Of a stretch of DNA of 64,000 bases, positions 20,546 through 31,724 are shown in pieces (the stretch's first letter is position 1; every line of letters begins with the position of its first letter). The notes beneath the pieces are model-generated. The model was not told the origin of the DNA, did not search any database, and saw only the letters and a list, made by a program, of their open reading frames with translations. The translations under genes and the position numbers were made by a program. Source of the stretch: Allolobophora icterica (taxonomy: Eukaryota > Annelida > Clitellata > Crassiclitellata > Lumbricidae); NCBI GenBank assembly GCA_963556255.1, contig OY744610.1:59875617-59939616 (forward strand). Direction: 5' to 3'.

Positions 20546-22735
20546 TTTGTGGCGGAGCGACCCCTAGCGGTGGCGGTCGTCAAACGCCGGGATGGGGGCT
20601 TCCGGTCTTGCATTGCCTGAGAGTTCGAACTCCGATGTTCAGGCCCATAATATATAGATGGCAAACTAGATAGGCGCTTACTACGTCTAGGCATAGTGAC
20701 ATTAGGCGATTCTTCTAAGGGCAATGACCTCATACTTACCATTTCATCACCTAGGCCTGGCCTGTGGGTGTCCGTGATTTCCGAGTAGGAAACAAACATA
20801 GGATTTCCCCTATACTCAGGGTCCATGGTGTCCCCATCCTCTTCTTCCACTTCTTCATCTTCCACTTCCTCTTCGTCATCTACCTCCTCATTTCATCTAC
20901 TTCCTCATTTTCATCTACTTCCTCATTTTCTGGGGCTAACCTCACTTCTGGTGGTGGAGGGCTATGGTGCTAAGTGAATGGGCCTTTGGACTTTGGACAA
21001 CCTCTTCATTTAAATTCTGCATCAAATTATGACTAGCTAATTCAGGAAAGTATTGGAGCAAACTATATCTGAATTCAGTGCTATCTAGCAAAGATGCCAG
21101 TGAAAAGTTAGGCAGTGTCGCCATGTAATGAATATTTCAATAAAAGAGAAAGTTTCAATTTTACTTAAATTACGAATGTCAGTACAGGTCAGAGTTCAAA
21201 CAAAGAATGTCTTTTTACAGTCCAGTGAACTTATATACTACCACTATCAAGTTCAATTAACTATTTAAACTTATTTACTAGGTAGGAACTCCTATCTACA
21301 TCTATACCAAAGGCAATGGCACTATTACACACATCAACCAACATTAAGCACACAGGTCAAAGGTCAAAAACTTCACAAAGATCAAATCCTATGAGCTCTA
21401 ATCCCCTTATGGCAACAATTTATCTAGGCAGAAAGAGATCACAAATAGCGTACGATTCTTATGCTCCGAAACAGGATTTTACATCGATATTCGACCTAAA
21501 TCTTACAAACAACAAGTGACTTAAAATGGCGACCTCTTCTCCTGAGTAAGATACGTGGTAAGGGACAGGGCTCTGACATACACATTTCAACTGGACAATT
21601 ATCGCAATAATCTACGGCCAAAAGTTATGACATATTGTGACAAGGATACCAAACCAACATTTGATCACCCGAAAACTCAGAATTTTCGATTATCTTAAGA
21701 TAAGAAATTAAATCGAAAACAGACATCAAACTTTCCTCCTCTGCTGCGCACAGCACGACCGCGCACGACCAGTGCTTCCACTCTCCATTTTCAGAAATCC
21801 CAAGATCTAGCCACAAAAATCCCAAGATTGTACTAAAAATCCCAAGATTGTACGAAAATCTCAAGTAGGCCTAACTGACATACAGTCAATGGTGGGAGTG
21901 GTCGGTTTCTTAAAGAACATGTTGATACAAATCATGCTTTGTTCTGTTTCGTAGTTTTAAACGTGTTTGGCAGACTCCGCATGTTTCACTAGTGCTGACC
22001 TGTTAACGCCAGTCAGTGTTTTTTTGAACAAACACTACATTTTGCTGCATATTTATCTCCTCAACTTGGTTTAAGCCAAAGTTTCAATTCATCGATTTTC
22101 ACCCATTCCTCGTTGAACAGTTGTCTATACCATACCTTTGCTTTCTTTCGCAGCTCGGCGCCAGTGTCGCCAGACTCAGAGTTTGAATCAGACGATACCA
22201 TGACAAATTCCGGTTTAAAACTGCTATGACTTTACGACGATTTGTCCAGATTTAGGCTAGTTCTATCGTTTAATAATTGCGTAAAAACTTGGAACGTCCG
22301 CATCGGCGGTAAAATGTATGGAACTATGGATTACGGAATCTACGGAATGTACGGATGAAGCATGACGTCATGTTATTCACAAGATAAGTGTAAGTAAGGT
22401 ACAGAAGTTAACGACCAGTAGCCTTAGAGACATGGCCAATAAGTCACTCAACGACAACAAGTCAACAAGTGCCTATTGTAATAATTCCATATGAAATATT
22501 AACATTATATTATGACTGTAGACCTTAGTAAAAAAAAACCCAGATTGCCATTGAAAATCCCCAGATCCCAAGACGATTCGCCAATTCCCAAGATCTTGGG
22601 ACCTTCCCTAGGAGTGGAGGCACTGCGCACGACACCTTTGGCTAAGGCAGCTTGCACAGCAAGTCTAAAAATAGCTATGACGACGTCTTTTTATGTAGCG
22701 CATATATGATTGGAAACAGTGCATACGGAGACGGT
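20546..22735. mobile_element. unclassified insertion in the 1b 5' flank
   Basis: Comparison with 1a (from about 640) and 1c shows that the 1b flank is interrupted between GCCTACTTTT and ACTTTCAAAGAACC. The inserted 2.2 kb holds minus-strand frames: an acidic stretch (E-E-V-D-E-N-E-E-V-D-E), a basic R-R-S-K-R-L segment near 20700, a 60-codon frame at 20942-21124 and, at 22060-22201, a short frame with V-W-Y-R-Q-L-F-N-E-E-W-V resembling N-termini of hAT-derived proteins. CCCAAGATTGTAC repeats lie at about 21820. I found no terminal repeats. It may be a composite of several decayed elements. Confidence 0.45.
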
Positions 22736-23275
22736 TTAACGACAGAATCGTTAAACTTTCAAAGAACCAGGACTTTCCGTGCTTTACGACTGTTGCTCAC
22801 GCAGAAGCTCATCTGTCTGGCATAATATATCTCGACAGTAACAAAGCCGACAGTCGAGGTATATCTACGGAGGAGATAGGCAACGCCCGTTGGCGACACA
22901 CACTACCAGAAGGCGTCAGCATAGGAATAGTTGCTCGAATATCGAATATATTTTTGGTCAATCTTAGGAGTCATATCTACTCCGAGTTTTGGCACCGCGA
23001 AGGAATTTATGCTTTTAGAGCACGTGATTCAACCCAATAAAGTAAAAGTTAGTACATGTAAGTATACTAGAGGTCAGAATGCGGCGTAATTAGACCGACA
23101 TGTTCGTGATGCATTATTGTACATGTAATTGAGATGACAATAGATGACGTTGATATTTGAGCTAGATTACAGTATAATGCTTTTAGTAGTTATTTGCTGA
23201 CCTTGACCGTATAAGTACGTGCAATAAATAATAAAACATATTAATACCAAGTTTTAAAGGAAATTAAAATAAATC

Positions 23276-23425
23276 ATGTTGCCCGAGATTCGTCAAGAGT
23301 TGCGCAGGTTTGCCGAGATTGCGACGGTCAAGGGCATCGGTCGGACTGTCAGAGCAAACAACGGAGTGGCACGCACCTGTTGGATCGCATTCCTCATCGT
23401 ATGCTTCGCGCTGCTGGTATTCCAG
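23276..23425 (+). CDS. DEG/ENaC channel subunit 1b, exon 1
   Basis: Fifty residues, M-L-P-E-I-R-Q-E-L-R-R-F, with V-K-G-I-G-R and the TM1 start C-W-I-A-F-L. The donor GTGAGT follows at 23426, phase 0. The 5' flank from about 22740 on is homologous to gene 1a. The intron is 4.75 kb because of one 4.3-kb transposon. Confidence 0.85.
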
Positions 23426-23660
23426 GTGAGTGTTTCTTTACATCGAGCATTACCCGAAGCACTCAGTATATAAAAGTTGTAACTAATCGAGTAGAGGCAT
23501 ATCCACTATTCAGGTATCAAGATAAAATGTTATAGCGGTCAGGTGAAAATCCCATGCCTTTTTTTTTAAGCAAAAGCCAGCTTCAGAAAGCTCGAGCAGA
23601 GGCGTAGCGACCGCCCTCCGTACCCTCCGACCGGAAGGGGCCCCGCAAGGAAGGGGGCCA

Positions 23661-23827
23661 CAGGGGCGTCTACACCATAGAAACCTTGGAGCAAATGCTC
23701 CATCCAAGAAATGGGGGGAGGATCTGTCAGTGTGTGTGCCACCATTTTAGGGGGAAGGAACGGGGAGGGTGGAAAAGAGGGGGAAAGGGACGTTGCTCCA
23801 ATGACTTAGGGGGGATAGACGCCCCTG
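23661..23827. mobile_element. short non-autonomous hAT-like element, nested
   Basis: CAGGGGCGTCTACACC...GATAGACGCCCCTG inverted termini. The body (TTGGAGCAAATGCTCC) is shared with the element at 95-263 in the opposite orientation. The flanking 8-mers (GGGGGCCA and TGGGCTCC) match only in part. It interrupts the left end of the larger element. Confidence 0.65.
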
Positions 23828-25849
23828 TGGGCTCCTAAAAGTGGCAAAAATAACCGTGAACGGCGTGAAGTCATTATGATACTGTTTTGATAGATCACAT
23901 AATGCTGTTCAGACTTCAGAGCCGTAGCAACAAAGAACATACGTCCGAGGCCCCTTACAATGAGGAAACTGGAATGTGGTAATATATAATATAGGGCCTA
24001 CAGGGTTCATATTATGTATACATGTATAGGCCAATTAACCAATTTGCGGAGAACAAGGGTCGAAAGAAGCACTTAGCGTAAATACGGAGATGGAAATGGA
24101 ATACATGTACATGTATTGTACACCGTAGGGCGTAGGCCTATGTATACATAATATGAACCTGTATATTGCATATTGTGGCGTTCTGCGCCCGTCCGGACGC
24201 CTGCACTCTCGTCGCGCCGGGCGGGTTTCCGTGGTGGTGGTTCCAGCCCACTGCCCGTCTGGAGCCCCACCAGAGTCACTGCCTTGCCTATTGTCACCGT
24301 CAAATGGCTGTTCTCTATCTCTTCCCATAGTGAACGTTCCTATCAGAGGAGACTCAGGATTGGCCGCTTAAGAAAGGCAACACTATACCGTTCTATCTCG
24401 GGGTCTGACTCTGCTTCTTCCGCGGTCGCCGGATGGGCAACGTCCTGCAGGATGGCCGTCCTTCAGAACAGGGTTCGTTCTCTTACCAGCAGAAGTCTTC
24501 CTCTTTTGTATGCCTTCTTAGCTACGGGCTTTCTCCAACTCTCCACCTGATCTTAACTTTGACGTGCCATTCTACATCTCGTGACTCGAACTATCGCCAT
24601 TTATAAGGGATACCAAACGTTTTCTAAGTATCGGGAACAAGGAATACATGCGACAAGTCTCTGCATCACATCGTCCTAGACACCGGTCTATGGGGCAACT
24701 GTCAATGGCAACTCTCTACGTCGTGTCGTCTAGGCACCTGTCCATACGTCTTCCCACCGTACGTATCTCTCGCTCTATATCCGTGCAGGGCATACCGGCC
24801 TCACACGTATATTATCATGCACCACAATTTACGGATAAGTTTCCTTACCCGTACTCTGTGTTGGCAATTATCGACCAACACAGTGATAAATTCTGCTTCG
24901 AAAGATACCGATAAGAGCATCTACGGCACTCTGATAGTGAAGGGCCTCTCTCTATAACCTTCCTATCTACACACAGAACTTCGTTCCGACCTACGCACGA
25001 GGGGGCCCATCCTCGCACTTCAGTCAGTTCTCAGAGCTGTGTGTTACGACAAGCAAATATGTTTCTACCTGGGTATCCGACTACCCGGACTTTCACGTAT
25101 CGCTCTCTTGATCTGCTTTATTATTTCCCTTCATATATGGGATTATCGTACTCCTCACCTAGGGACTCTGACTAGCTGAACTTCGGCTAGCAAAACGCGA
25201 ACTTGTCTCTTTCGGACCTGGGTACCGACTACCCGACCCGAACTTTGAGGCTAATCTCTTCTATTCCTCTTGGTCTGATTTATTCTACCGTTTACCAGGA
25301 ACTCGCGAACTCTTCACCTAGGGATCTGGCCCGCTGTATCTTCTCGTTGCGGCGTATCCCTACCCGGTTTACATAACCCTTATACATGGTTGTGTTTTCA
25401 CGGGGGCTCACAGACTCGTAGGCTTCATTTCTGAGTACACAGAATCGATTCTACTAACGGCACCAGTGGAGTAACTATCAGTACTGTTACCCCATTATTT
25501 CACACAGACCTGTGTTTTCACTTCCTACTGCGGGAAGTTTCCTGTCTTCCACGCACCTGAACGAACCACGGTCAGATTGTTCGGGCAGTTCCCCGAACTC
25601 AGAAGTTTGCAGGTAGTCCGCGAGCCAAGATTTGCGGTAGACCGGGGTTAGGAAGGCCAAAAGGAAGATATGCGGGAAACCCGCGGGAGTAACTATGACG
25701 GAAGTAAAACATCCAAAGGAAGAAACTTGTGGTAGACCGCGAGTTAAGACGTATAAATGTATTATTGTTTCTTGTAAATTGTATACTATAATATGCTAGC
25801 CTTTAGTAAATCGAGTATTGTTAAGACTTTTCTGTATCGCGAATTGAGA

Positions 25850-27170
25850 GATTGCGGTTAGTCCCGCAAGTTAAAGAAAGGCGGGTAAGTTACCCGATAT
25901 TATCGAACGGAACCAACGGGGTCACCCTCCCCGTACATATCGAACTGTCACCATCGGGGACTTGCCTTCCGCGTTTTCATACAGACCTGTGTATCGAACG
26001 GAACCACCGGGGTCTTGCCCCGTCTTTATCGAACTTCACCAACGGGGTCCGCTTCCCCGTACTTTTGAACGGAGTCAACCTGGTAACTCTCCCCGTACAC
26101 GTCGAGCAATCACCAACGGGTCTGCTTCCCTGTCTCTAGCGATACAGACCTGTGTTTTCTATATCTCTCACGATCGGTTTCTCCCCGAGGTTTACTCAGC
26201 CTGTTAAACTTACACAATCGGGATTCAGACCGGCTCGCGATCTAACAACAGAGTGGGCCCCAGCTCTGCTGAATCGGCGGTAAATCCAACACCCAAGAGT
26301 GATTAGTTCTGCTGTAACTCGGGATCGCACTGCTCAGCGTTTATGGACGATACTTTAACTGAGTTATCACCACCGGGTCTTTGCCCGTGTATCTCAGACG
26401 GTCAACTGCGGAGCCTTTGCGCGTGTCTCTCAGACGGTCACCAGCGCGGTCTTTCCGCGTGTATCTCTGACGGTCCACCACCGGTCTTTGACCGTGTATC
26501 TCTGACTGTCAACAGCGGGACTTTGACCGTGTATCTCTGACGGTCCACCACCGGTCTTTGACCGTGTATCTCAAACGGTCAACAGTGCGGTCTTTCCCAG
26601 AGGTTTATCAGACGGTCACCAGCGAACTCTTTGCCCATGTATCTCAGACGGTCACGACGGGATCTTTGCCCGTGTATCTCAGACACCAGCGGGGACTTTG
26701 CCCGTGTATCCTCAGACAGACACCAGCGGGAACTTTACCCGTGTATCTCCGACACCAGCGGGGACTTTACCCGTGTGTCTCAGACACCAGCGGGGACTTT
26801 TCCCCGTCTTTACCGATAAAGACCTGTGACCCTTTATTCCTCACGATCGGTCTTTTTCCCGTATGAATCGCACCAGACATCAACCGGGTCTTTCCCGTAT
26901 TCACTGATCGGAACCGCCGGGGTCTTTCCCCGGACTATCAACGGTAACCAGCGGGGTCGCCTTCCCCGTATTTACTGATACAGACCTGTGAGCCTTTATT
27001 TCTCACGATCGGTCTTTGCACGGACTATCGAACGGTTACCAGCGAACCAGACACCAACGGGATCTTTCCCGTATATCTATCGAACGAAACCGCCGGGTTC
27101 GCCTTCCCCGGACTTTACCGACACAGACCTGTGAGCTTTTATCTCTCACGATCGGTCTTTCCCCGAATCA
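25850..27170 (+). repeat. array of about 25 hairpin repeats with covarying stems
   Basis: Units of roughly 40 bp read GACGGTCACCA-(stem)-TCTTT-(stem)-TGTATCTCA. The stems change while staying paired: CGGGG/CCCCG at 26008-26022, CGCGG/CCGCG at 26445-26459, CGGTC/GACCG at 26482-26494, CCGGGG/CCCCGG at 26917-26933. CGGGTAA/TTACCCG at 25882-25896 is nearly perfect with a one-base loop. Blocks are separated by ACAGACCTGTG and TCTCACGATCGGTCTTT. A larger spacer (CTCGCGATCTA-ACAACAGAG) recurs at about 26235 and 27198. No protein frame is credible. Confidence 0.8.
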
Positions 27171-28172
27171 GCCTTCCATGATCAGACTCGGTACAGCTCG
27201 CGATCTACAACAGAGCGGGCCCTTACTCCGTTGGATCGGCGTTTTGCCAGCACTGGTCAGACCGCGTTTGGAGCGGCTGTCACTCGGGAGCGCACTGATT
27301 AGCCTTGTACCGGACGCCGTGTCCGTAAAATCATTCGTAACCGAACCCAGGAAACCAACGACACTAAAGCACCGTGTCGCTGTACATGCAGAGCGCAGTA
27401 ACGCCGCTCTACGATATAAGCAATGCACCGTGAGGCAGCCACTATGCATCTATGTGCATCCTATGGTCTTGCACGTAATACATTTTCTGGCCTCCATAGG
27501 CCGGCTACATTCCCTGTCTGCGTGCTATGACTTAGTACGCAATACATATTCTCGCCTCCATGCTTATATATTAGGCCAATAGCATTTTCTTAAATACAGG
27601 TGTCCAAAATCGAAATATCTACCAGCTATATTAAGCGGCGCCCTATGTTTAGCCACTAATTATTGGACAGACGGTGTGTTCTCTTATTTTTATTAATAAA
27701 TTGAAGCGTTAAAATGGCAAAAATAAAATACAGCACTTGTAATTATAATTATAATCGAACAGTTATAAAGCGCCACCCATCGAATAAGACGCTAATTAAT
27801 TAAGACAGCTATCATTATATTCCTTCGTTCGTGCCTTGTGGCCTAACCGCCACAATATTACCGCATTCCAGTTTCCGCATTGTGAGGGGCCCCGGACGTA
27901 TGTTCGGAGGGGGCCACGTTCTTTGTTGCTACGGCTCTGAGCTCGAGTACTGAAAAGACGAAACTGAATGTCGAGCTGAGATTATCGTAGATAGTAAATT
28001 CTTGAGTATTGCGAATGGAAAGGTTAAGTATAAAGCAGAAACTCTTAGGTAAAACACTAAGGTTTTCGAGATTAGAGCGAATAGCTTTAGTATTTAATTG
28101 TACGCATTATTCATTGCGTATCAAGTTGAGAATTACGAGGAGAATATTGATGGAATGTGTTTATCATTTTAG

Positions 28173-29555
28173 GTGATAACCGTTTTGATGAACTACTACA
28201 GTTACGCCGTAGTTCAAAACAGGGCCGTCGTTCAAACTTCACCCAATTTTCCAGATATCACCGTCTGCAACCTGTTTCCCATATCCGATCGAAAGAACTT
28301 TGACGTCCGATATCAGAGCTACCTGCAGCAGCTCAATTTCCTGCGCAGTCACCGAAAGTCACCAGAGAAATACAAAACCAACGATGGATTATGGCAATTT
28401 CTTCGTTCCTTAAGCGCCTACAACGTCAATACACTTGATCCCCGCATCGCTAATGAGAACGACCCAAATGAAGATGGGTTCGTCCTGGAGTGCCGAGATA
28501 ACCAGTGGGATCTAGTCAACGGAGCGGACTGTACGTTGTTTCTCGAGCTTGATCGACAGCTGCAGAAGTGCGTCCGAATTCGAGCCAGCTTTAAGGATGT
28601 TGTTCTTGTCAAGATGATTTTGTTTGTCGATGACTTCTGGTCTGACGTGGTTGACTCCTTCTACAGCTGGACACGAATGCCAATGTCCACAGGAGTCCGT
28701 GTCATGGTCCACGCCCGTGGTACTAAGCCCGACACGAAGACATCCATTTTTGTAGCGCCAGGCTCTGATCTCACGATCACCGTGAAACAGACGAATATAA
28801 CTCGTCTGTCGTACCCGAGAAGCCACTGTACGAACCGGCGCCTGATGGATTCCGATCGCCTGGATTCCCTTCCATATAATCAGGCGACTTGCATCAGCCT
28901 GTGCCGACAGCGACAGTTCATTCAAGCGTGTCACTGCATCGATACGTTCGAGTTTTTCACTGAAGCGGAACTCCAGGAAGTAAACGGAACCTTCTGTTCG
29001 AACGTCTCACAGTACTTGGCTGACGCGCCTCTTTCGAACGATACAGTAATAGACGAAATCTGGAAAGTGATCACGTGCTGGTTTAACATCAATCCTGTAG
29101 AAGATACATGCGACTGCCCTGTCGAGTGCTCTGAGATCAGCTATGAGTTTGGCGTATCCGGAGCACGTTGGCCCAGTCCTGTGTACCAGCTGGCCTTCTA
29201 CGAGCGATATCTACGAGAGAACCCTCACTACGCTGAAAAGTTCTCCGCTTATACGACCCTGACGACGGAAAGAGGTCAGAAAGGTGGTGCAGATACCCTA
29301 AGAAGAGTTCGAGACCTGAAACTGATCGAGGACAATTTTCTCCAGGTGACAGTAAAGATGAATGAGAGGAGTGTCATGACTGCCACGGACATCTTTGCTA
29401 TGTCCTGGGACACGATGGTTTCAAATATCGGCGGATCGTTGAATCTTTGGTTGGGAATATCTGTTCTGACGGCCGCTGAAATCATTGAGCTTTTCTATTC
29501 GTTGATGCAGATTCTGTGGAATACAAATCGAACAGACGTTGAGATTCCAGGATAG
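28173..29555 (+). CDS. DEG/ENaC channel subunit 1b, exon 2
   Basis: Exon 2 of subtype 1, 460 codons; with exon 1 the protein is 510 residues. The acceptor ATTTTAG ends at 28172. FPDITVCN, C-I-S-L-C...C-H-C, C-D-C-P-V-E-C, W-P-S and TM2 with G-I-S are present. The C-terminus stops at E-I-P-G-TAG, about 12 residues before the ending of its sister 1a; the sequence after the stop still matches (K-A-E-E-A-I-R-P frame). The lost piece is cytoplasmic tail, so the channel is probably functional, perhaps differently regulated. Confidence 0.88.
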   Translation: MITVLMNYYSYAVVQNRAVVQTSPNFPDITVCNLFPISDRKNFDVRYQSYLQQLNFLRSHRKSPEKYKTNDGLWQFLRSLSAYNVNTLDPRIANENDPNEDGFVLECRDNQWDLVNGADCTLFLELDRQLQKCVRIRASFKDVVLVKMILFVDDFWSDVVDSFYSWTRMPMSTGVRVMVHARGTKPDTKTSIFVAPGSDLTITVKQTNITRLSYPRSHCTNRRLMDSDRLDSLPYNQATCISLCRQRQFIQACHCIDTFEFFTEAELQEVNGTFCSNVSQYLADAPLSNDTVIDEIWKVITCWFNINPVEDTCDCPVECSEISYEFGVSGARWPSPVYQLAFYERYLRENPHYAEKFSAYTTLTTERGQKGGADTLRRVRDLKLIEDNFLQVTVKMNERSVMTATDIFAMSWDTMVSNIGGSLNLWLGISVLTAAEIIELFYSLMQILWNTNRTDVEIPG

Positions 29556-29859
29556 GCAGAAGAGGCCATTAGACCTCCCACTCTGAAATAATACACTACG
29601 CATTTGCAGAATTATCTAAGCTTAATATGGCTTTTCTGCTTAAAATGTATTATACGTAGGCTAAGATGTGGGTTTATGTGTTTCTTGATGTTCAGGGTAG
29701 TGTTAGGATTAGCCGTATTCATTAATACAAGAAACTGTATTCCGTAGAGTCGAAAGTTAAAATGTTTTAAATACCAACTTTGTTTTACAAACGTTCTCAG
29801 CGAGATATTTTATTTGAATTGGGATGATCTAATATCATGTTTTTATTCATGAGGCCCGT

Positions 29860-30083
29860 CTGATAATTTCAACAAATCAGGTTCATGTAGTGTCGTGTAT
29901 GCGTTTGCACAGGGCTCAAGTCTGATAATTTCAGCCAATCAGGTTCATCGGATTATGTGTGTATACATGTATCAATTCATCGGATTATGCATGTATTTTT
30001 ACACTGCCCAAATGTCATAACCTCAGGAAATTCAGTTATTTCTTTGTCGATTGTATTTTGCGCACGACCGTATTATGACGTCA
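29860..30083 (+). repeat. degenerate 60-bp repeats ending at a CRE-like site
   Basis: About three units (TTTCAGCCAATCAGGTTCATCGG type), ending with TGACGTCA at 30076-30083. It follows gene 1b, as the block at 4105 follows 1a, and so marks where a subtype-2 gene should begin. Confidence 0.7.
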
Positions 30084-30139
30084 TGTAGCCGTTAATAGTT
30101 GTTGTCGTGTGAACAATTTAACGACAGCGTATGACATCA

Positions 30140-31440
30140 TAGGTCCTTGCCGTCTTTCAAGCCTATGTACCGGTATTCTACTTGTAAGTTTATTTTGCTT
30201 TCTTTCGCTATTCTTTGCTTATTTGGTGTTGTCTTGATTGCTCTTGGTTATCTTCCATGTTCTTCGAGCGTGGATTCCTGCTCTTCCGTTTGCGTGTGGA
30301 TTTTCTTACTTTCTTATTTTGCTGCGTTTTCTGCTGTTCTCTGCTTATTCTGGATATTCTTGTTCTCAATGTTGTTTTCGTGCCTTAGTCAGAGCTGTCC
30401 CTCCCGGCTGGAGTGGATTTACACTGTTTTCCTGGGAGAGTCACAGCTTCTTCCTTCGCCATAAACCTCCCTTCGTCGGTCGAGCTTCACTCAGGCTTAA
30501 GCCTCGTTTTCTGTCTTACTCTTCTTGTTCTCAATGTAGTTTCGCGCCTTCGTCCGAGCTGCTTCTTTCGGATAGAAGTCGTCGGCTGGCTAGGGTTTAC
30601 ACTGTTTTCCCGGAAGAGTCACCACTTTTTCCTTCGGCAGAAACCTCCTAAAACCGATTCCCTCCGTTCTTCGAACATCACTCCGACTTCAAGAATTTAC
30701 AGACGAAACTGAGAATAACAGGACGGAAAATAACGCGAATAAGATAGATTTATTTATTTATTCCGGATATTTCTATAGCGCCTCTCGAAGTCAACTACTA
30801 CTCAGAGGCGCTCCCGACTACAGCATTTGATACTGTGCCGGAATTTTCACGCCGAAGCGCCACGAGCAATTGCGAGTGAAGGACTTGCCCAAGGTCCGTA
30901 CGCAGCGGCTAGAGTGGGATTCGAGCCTGCAACCCTCCGGTCACAAGGCGCCGAACTTACCACTTAGCCACCACGCCCCAATTGATGAGGCTTGGATTTA
31001 AGTTACCGCCAGATGATGAGGCTTGGATTTACGTACGACGGACGGAGGGAATCGGTTGGACGAGGTTTCTGGCGAAGGAGGAACTGGTGACTCTTACGGG
31101 AGTTTTATTTTTCTCCCTAAAGAACTTGAATCACACTAATATCTATCTTGTCTTGAAATCCTTTTATCACCGTCTGTATCTGTCTGTATATGCACCTTCT
31201 CTTAGAGTCCGTTTGCCATTCGACGGGTTCTGTCCGGACTTCAACCTCGTTTTCTGTCTTCTTCTCGTTATCTTCGGCTCTATTGTTTTTCTCAGTTTTA
31301 TCTGCATATTTTTCCTGTTCTCGGTGTATTTTCGCACCTTCGTCAGAGCTGTCCCTTTTATTAGGTCAAACCAAATAATATTCGTTTATTGCAGAAATTC
31401 TGGGCGATACAAACGCGATAGGGTTACACTGTATTAAAAA
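30140..31440. repeat. uncharacterised repeat cluster with direct and inverted units
   Basis: A unit containing TTCTCAATGT-GTTTTCG...GAGCTG...TTTACACTGTTTTCC occurs at about 30364 and 30529 (period 165 bp). A reversed copy of the second unit's end lies at 31030-31100 beyond a SINE. A 3' tail near 31380-31440 (minus: CCCTATCGCGTTTGTATCG) recurs at about 40690. It is inserted in the flank of the lost subtype-2 gene. I do not recognise the element; frames are short. Confidence 0.4.
30747..30977 (-). mobile_element. tRNA-derived SINE, family 1
   Basis: Third near-identical copy: TTTATTTATTCCGGATATTT tail at the left, B box complement GGGATTCGAGCC and head complement CCACCACGCC at the right. Orientation is the same as the other two. 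Confidence 0.75.
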
Positions 31441-31724
31441 CAGTGTCGGCAATTTCCCAAGACATGATATGGACAAATCAAGTGCAGCCCTAACTGACGT
31501 TAATGGAGCCATCGGCGATAGGCAGATGGAGCCGCGCACGGCAGGAGCCACGGTGAGGCAGCTCAGGTGATGGAGGTGGTCGGGGGAGAACAAGAGGTCG
31601 TCCATGTCACAAACCTGCTCAACAGCAGAAGACTGAGAAGAAGTCGGCAATTGTACTAATTCGGACCTGGATTTGGTAACAGAGATTGTGTCGGTTAATA
31701 AAATACTTCCATAAAGCATGCGGG

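Larger units (their letters stand above)
23597..27939. mobile_element. 4.3-kb hAT-like element rich in hairpins, in the 1b intron
   Basis: Flanked by the perfect 8-bp direct repeat AGCTCGAG (23589-23596 and 27940-27947). Gene 1a has the single, empty copy at 2121-2128. Termini are imperfect inverted repeats: CAGAGGCGTAGCGACC at the left, and CAGAGCCGTAGCAAC at the right when reversed. The right-end sequence recurs reversed inside the left part (23920-23995). I see no transposase: frames are short and not family-like. The interior is instead a field of hairpin-forming repeats, for example a 9-bp perfect stem at 24856-24883 and the array at 25850-27170. Size is unusual for a non-autonomous hAT. 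Confidence 0.75.

Noticed and set aside
23653..23835. Perfect target duplication around the nested MITE at 23661
   Set aside because: The flanking 8-mers agree at only about half the positions.
27016..27582. A 188-codon frame inside the 4.3-kb element as a transposase
   Set aside because: Its first third lies in the hairpin repeats and it has none of the hAT motifs seen at 34575-35207.
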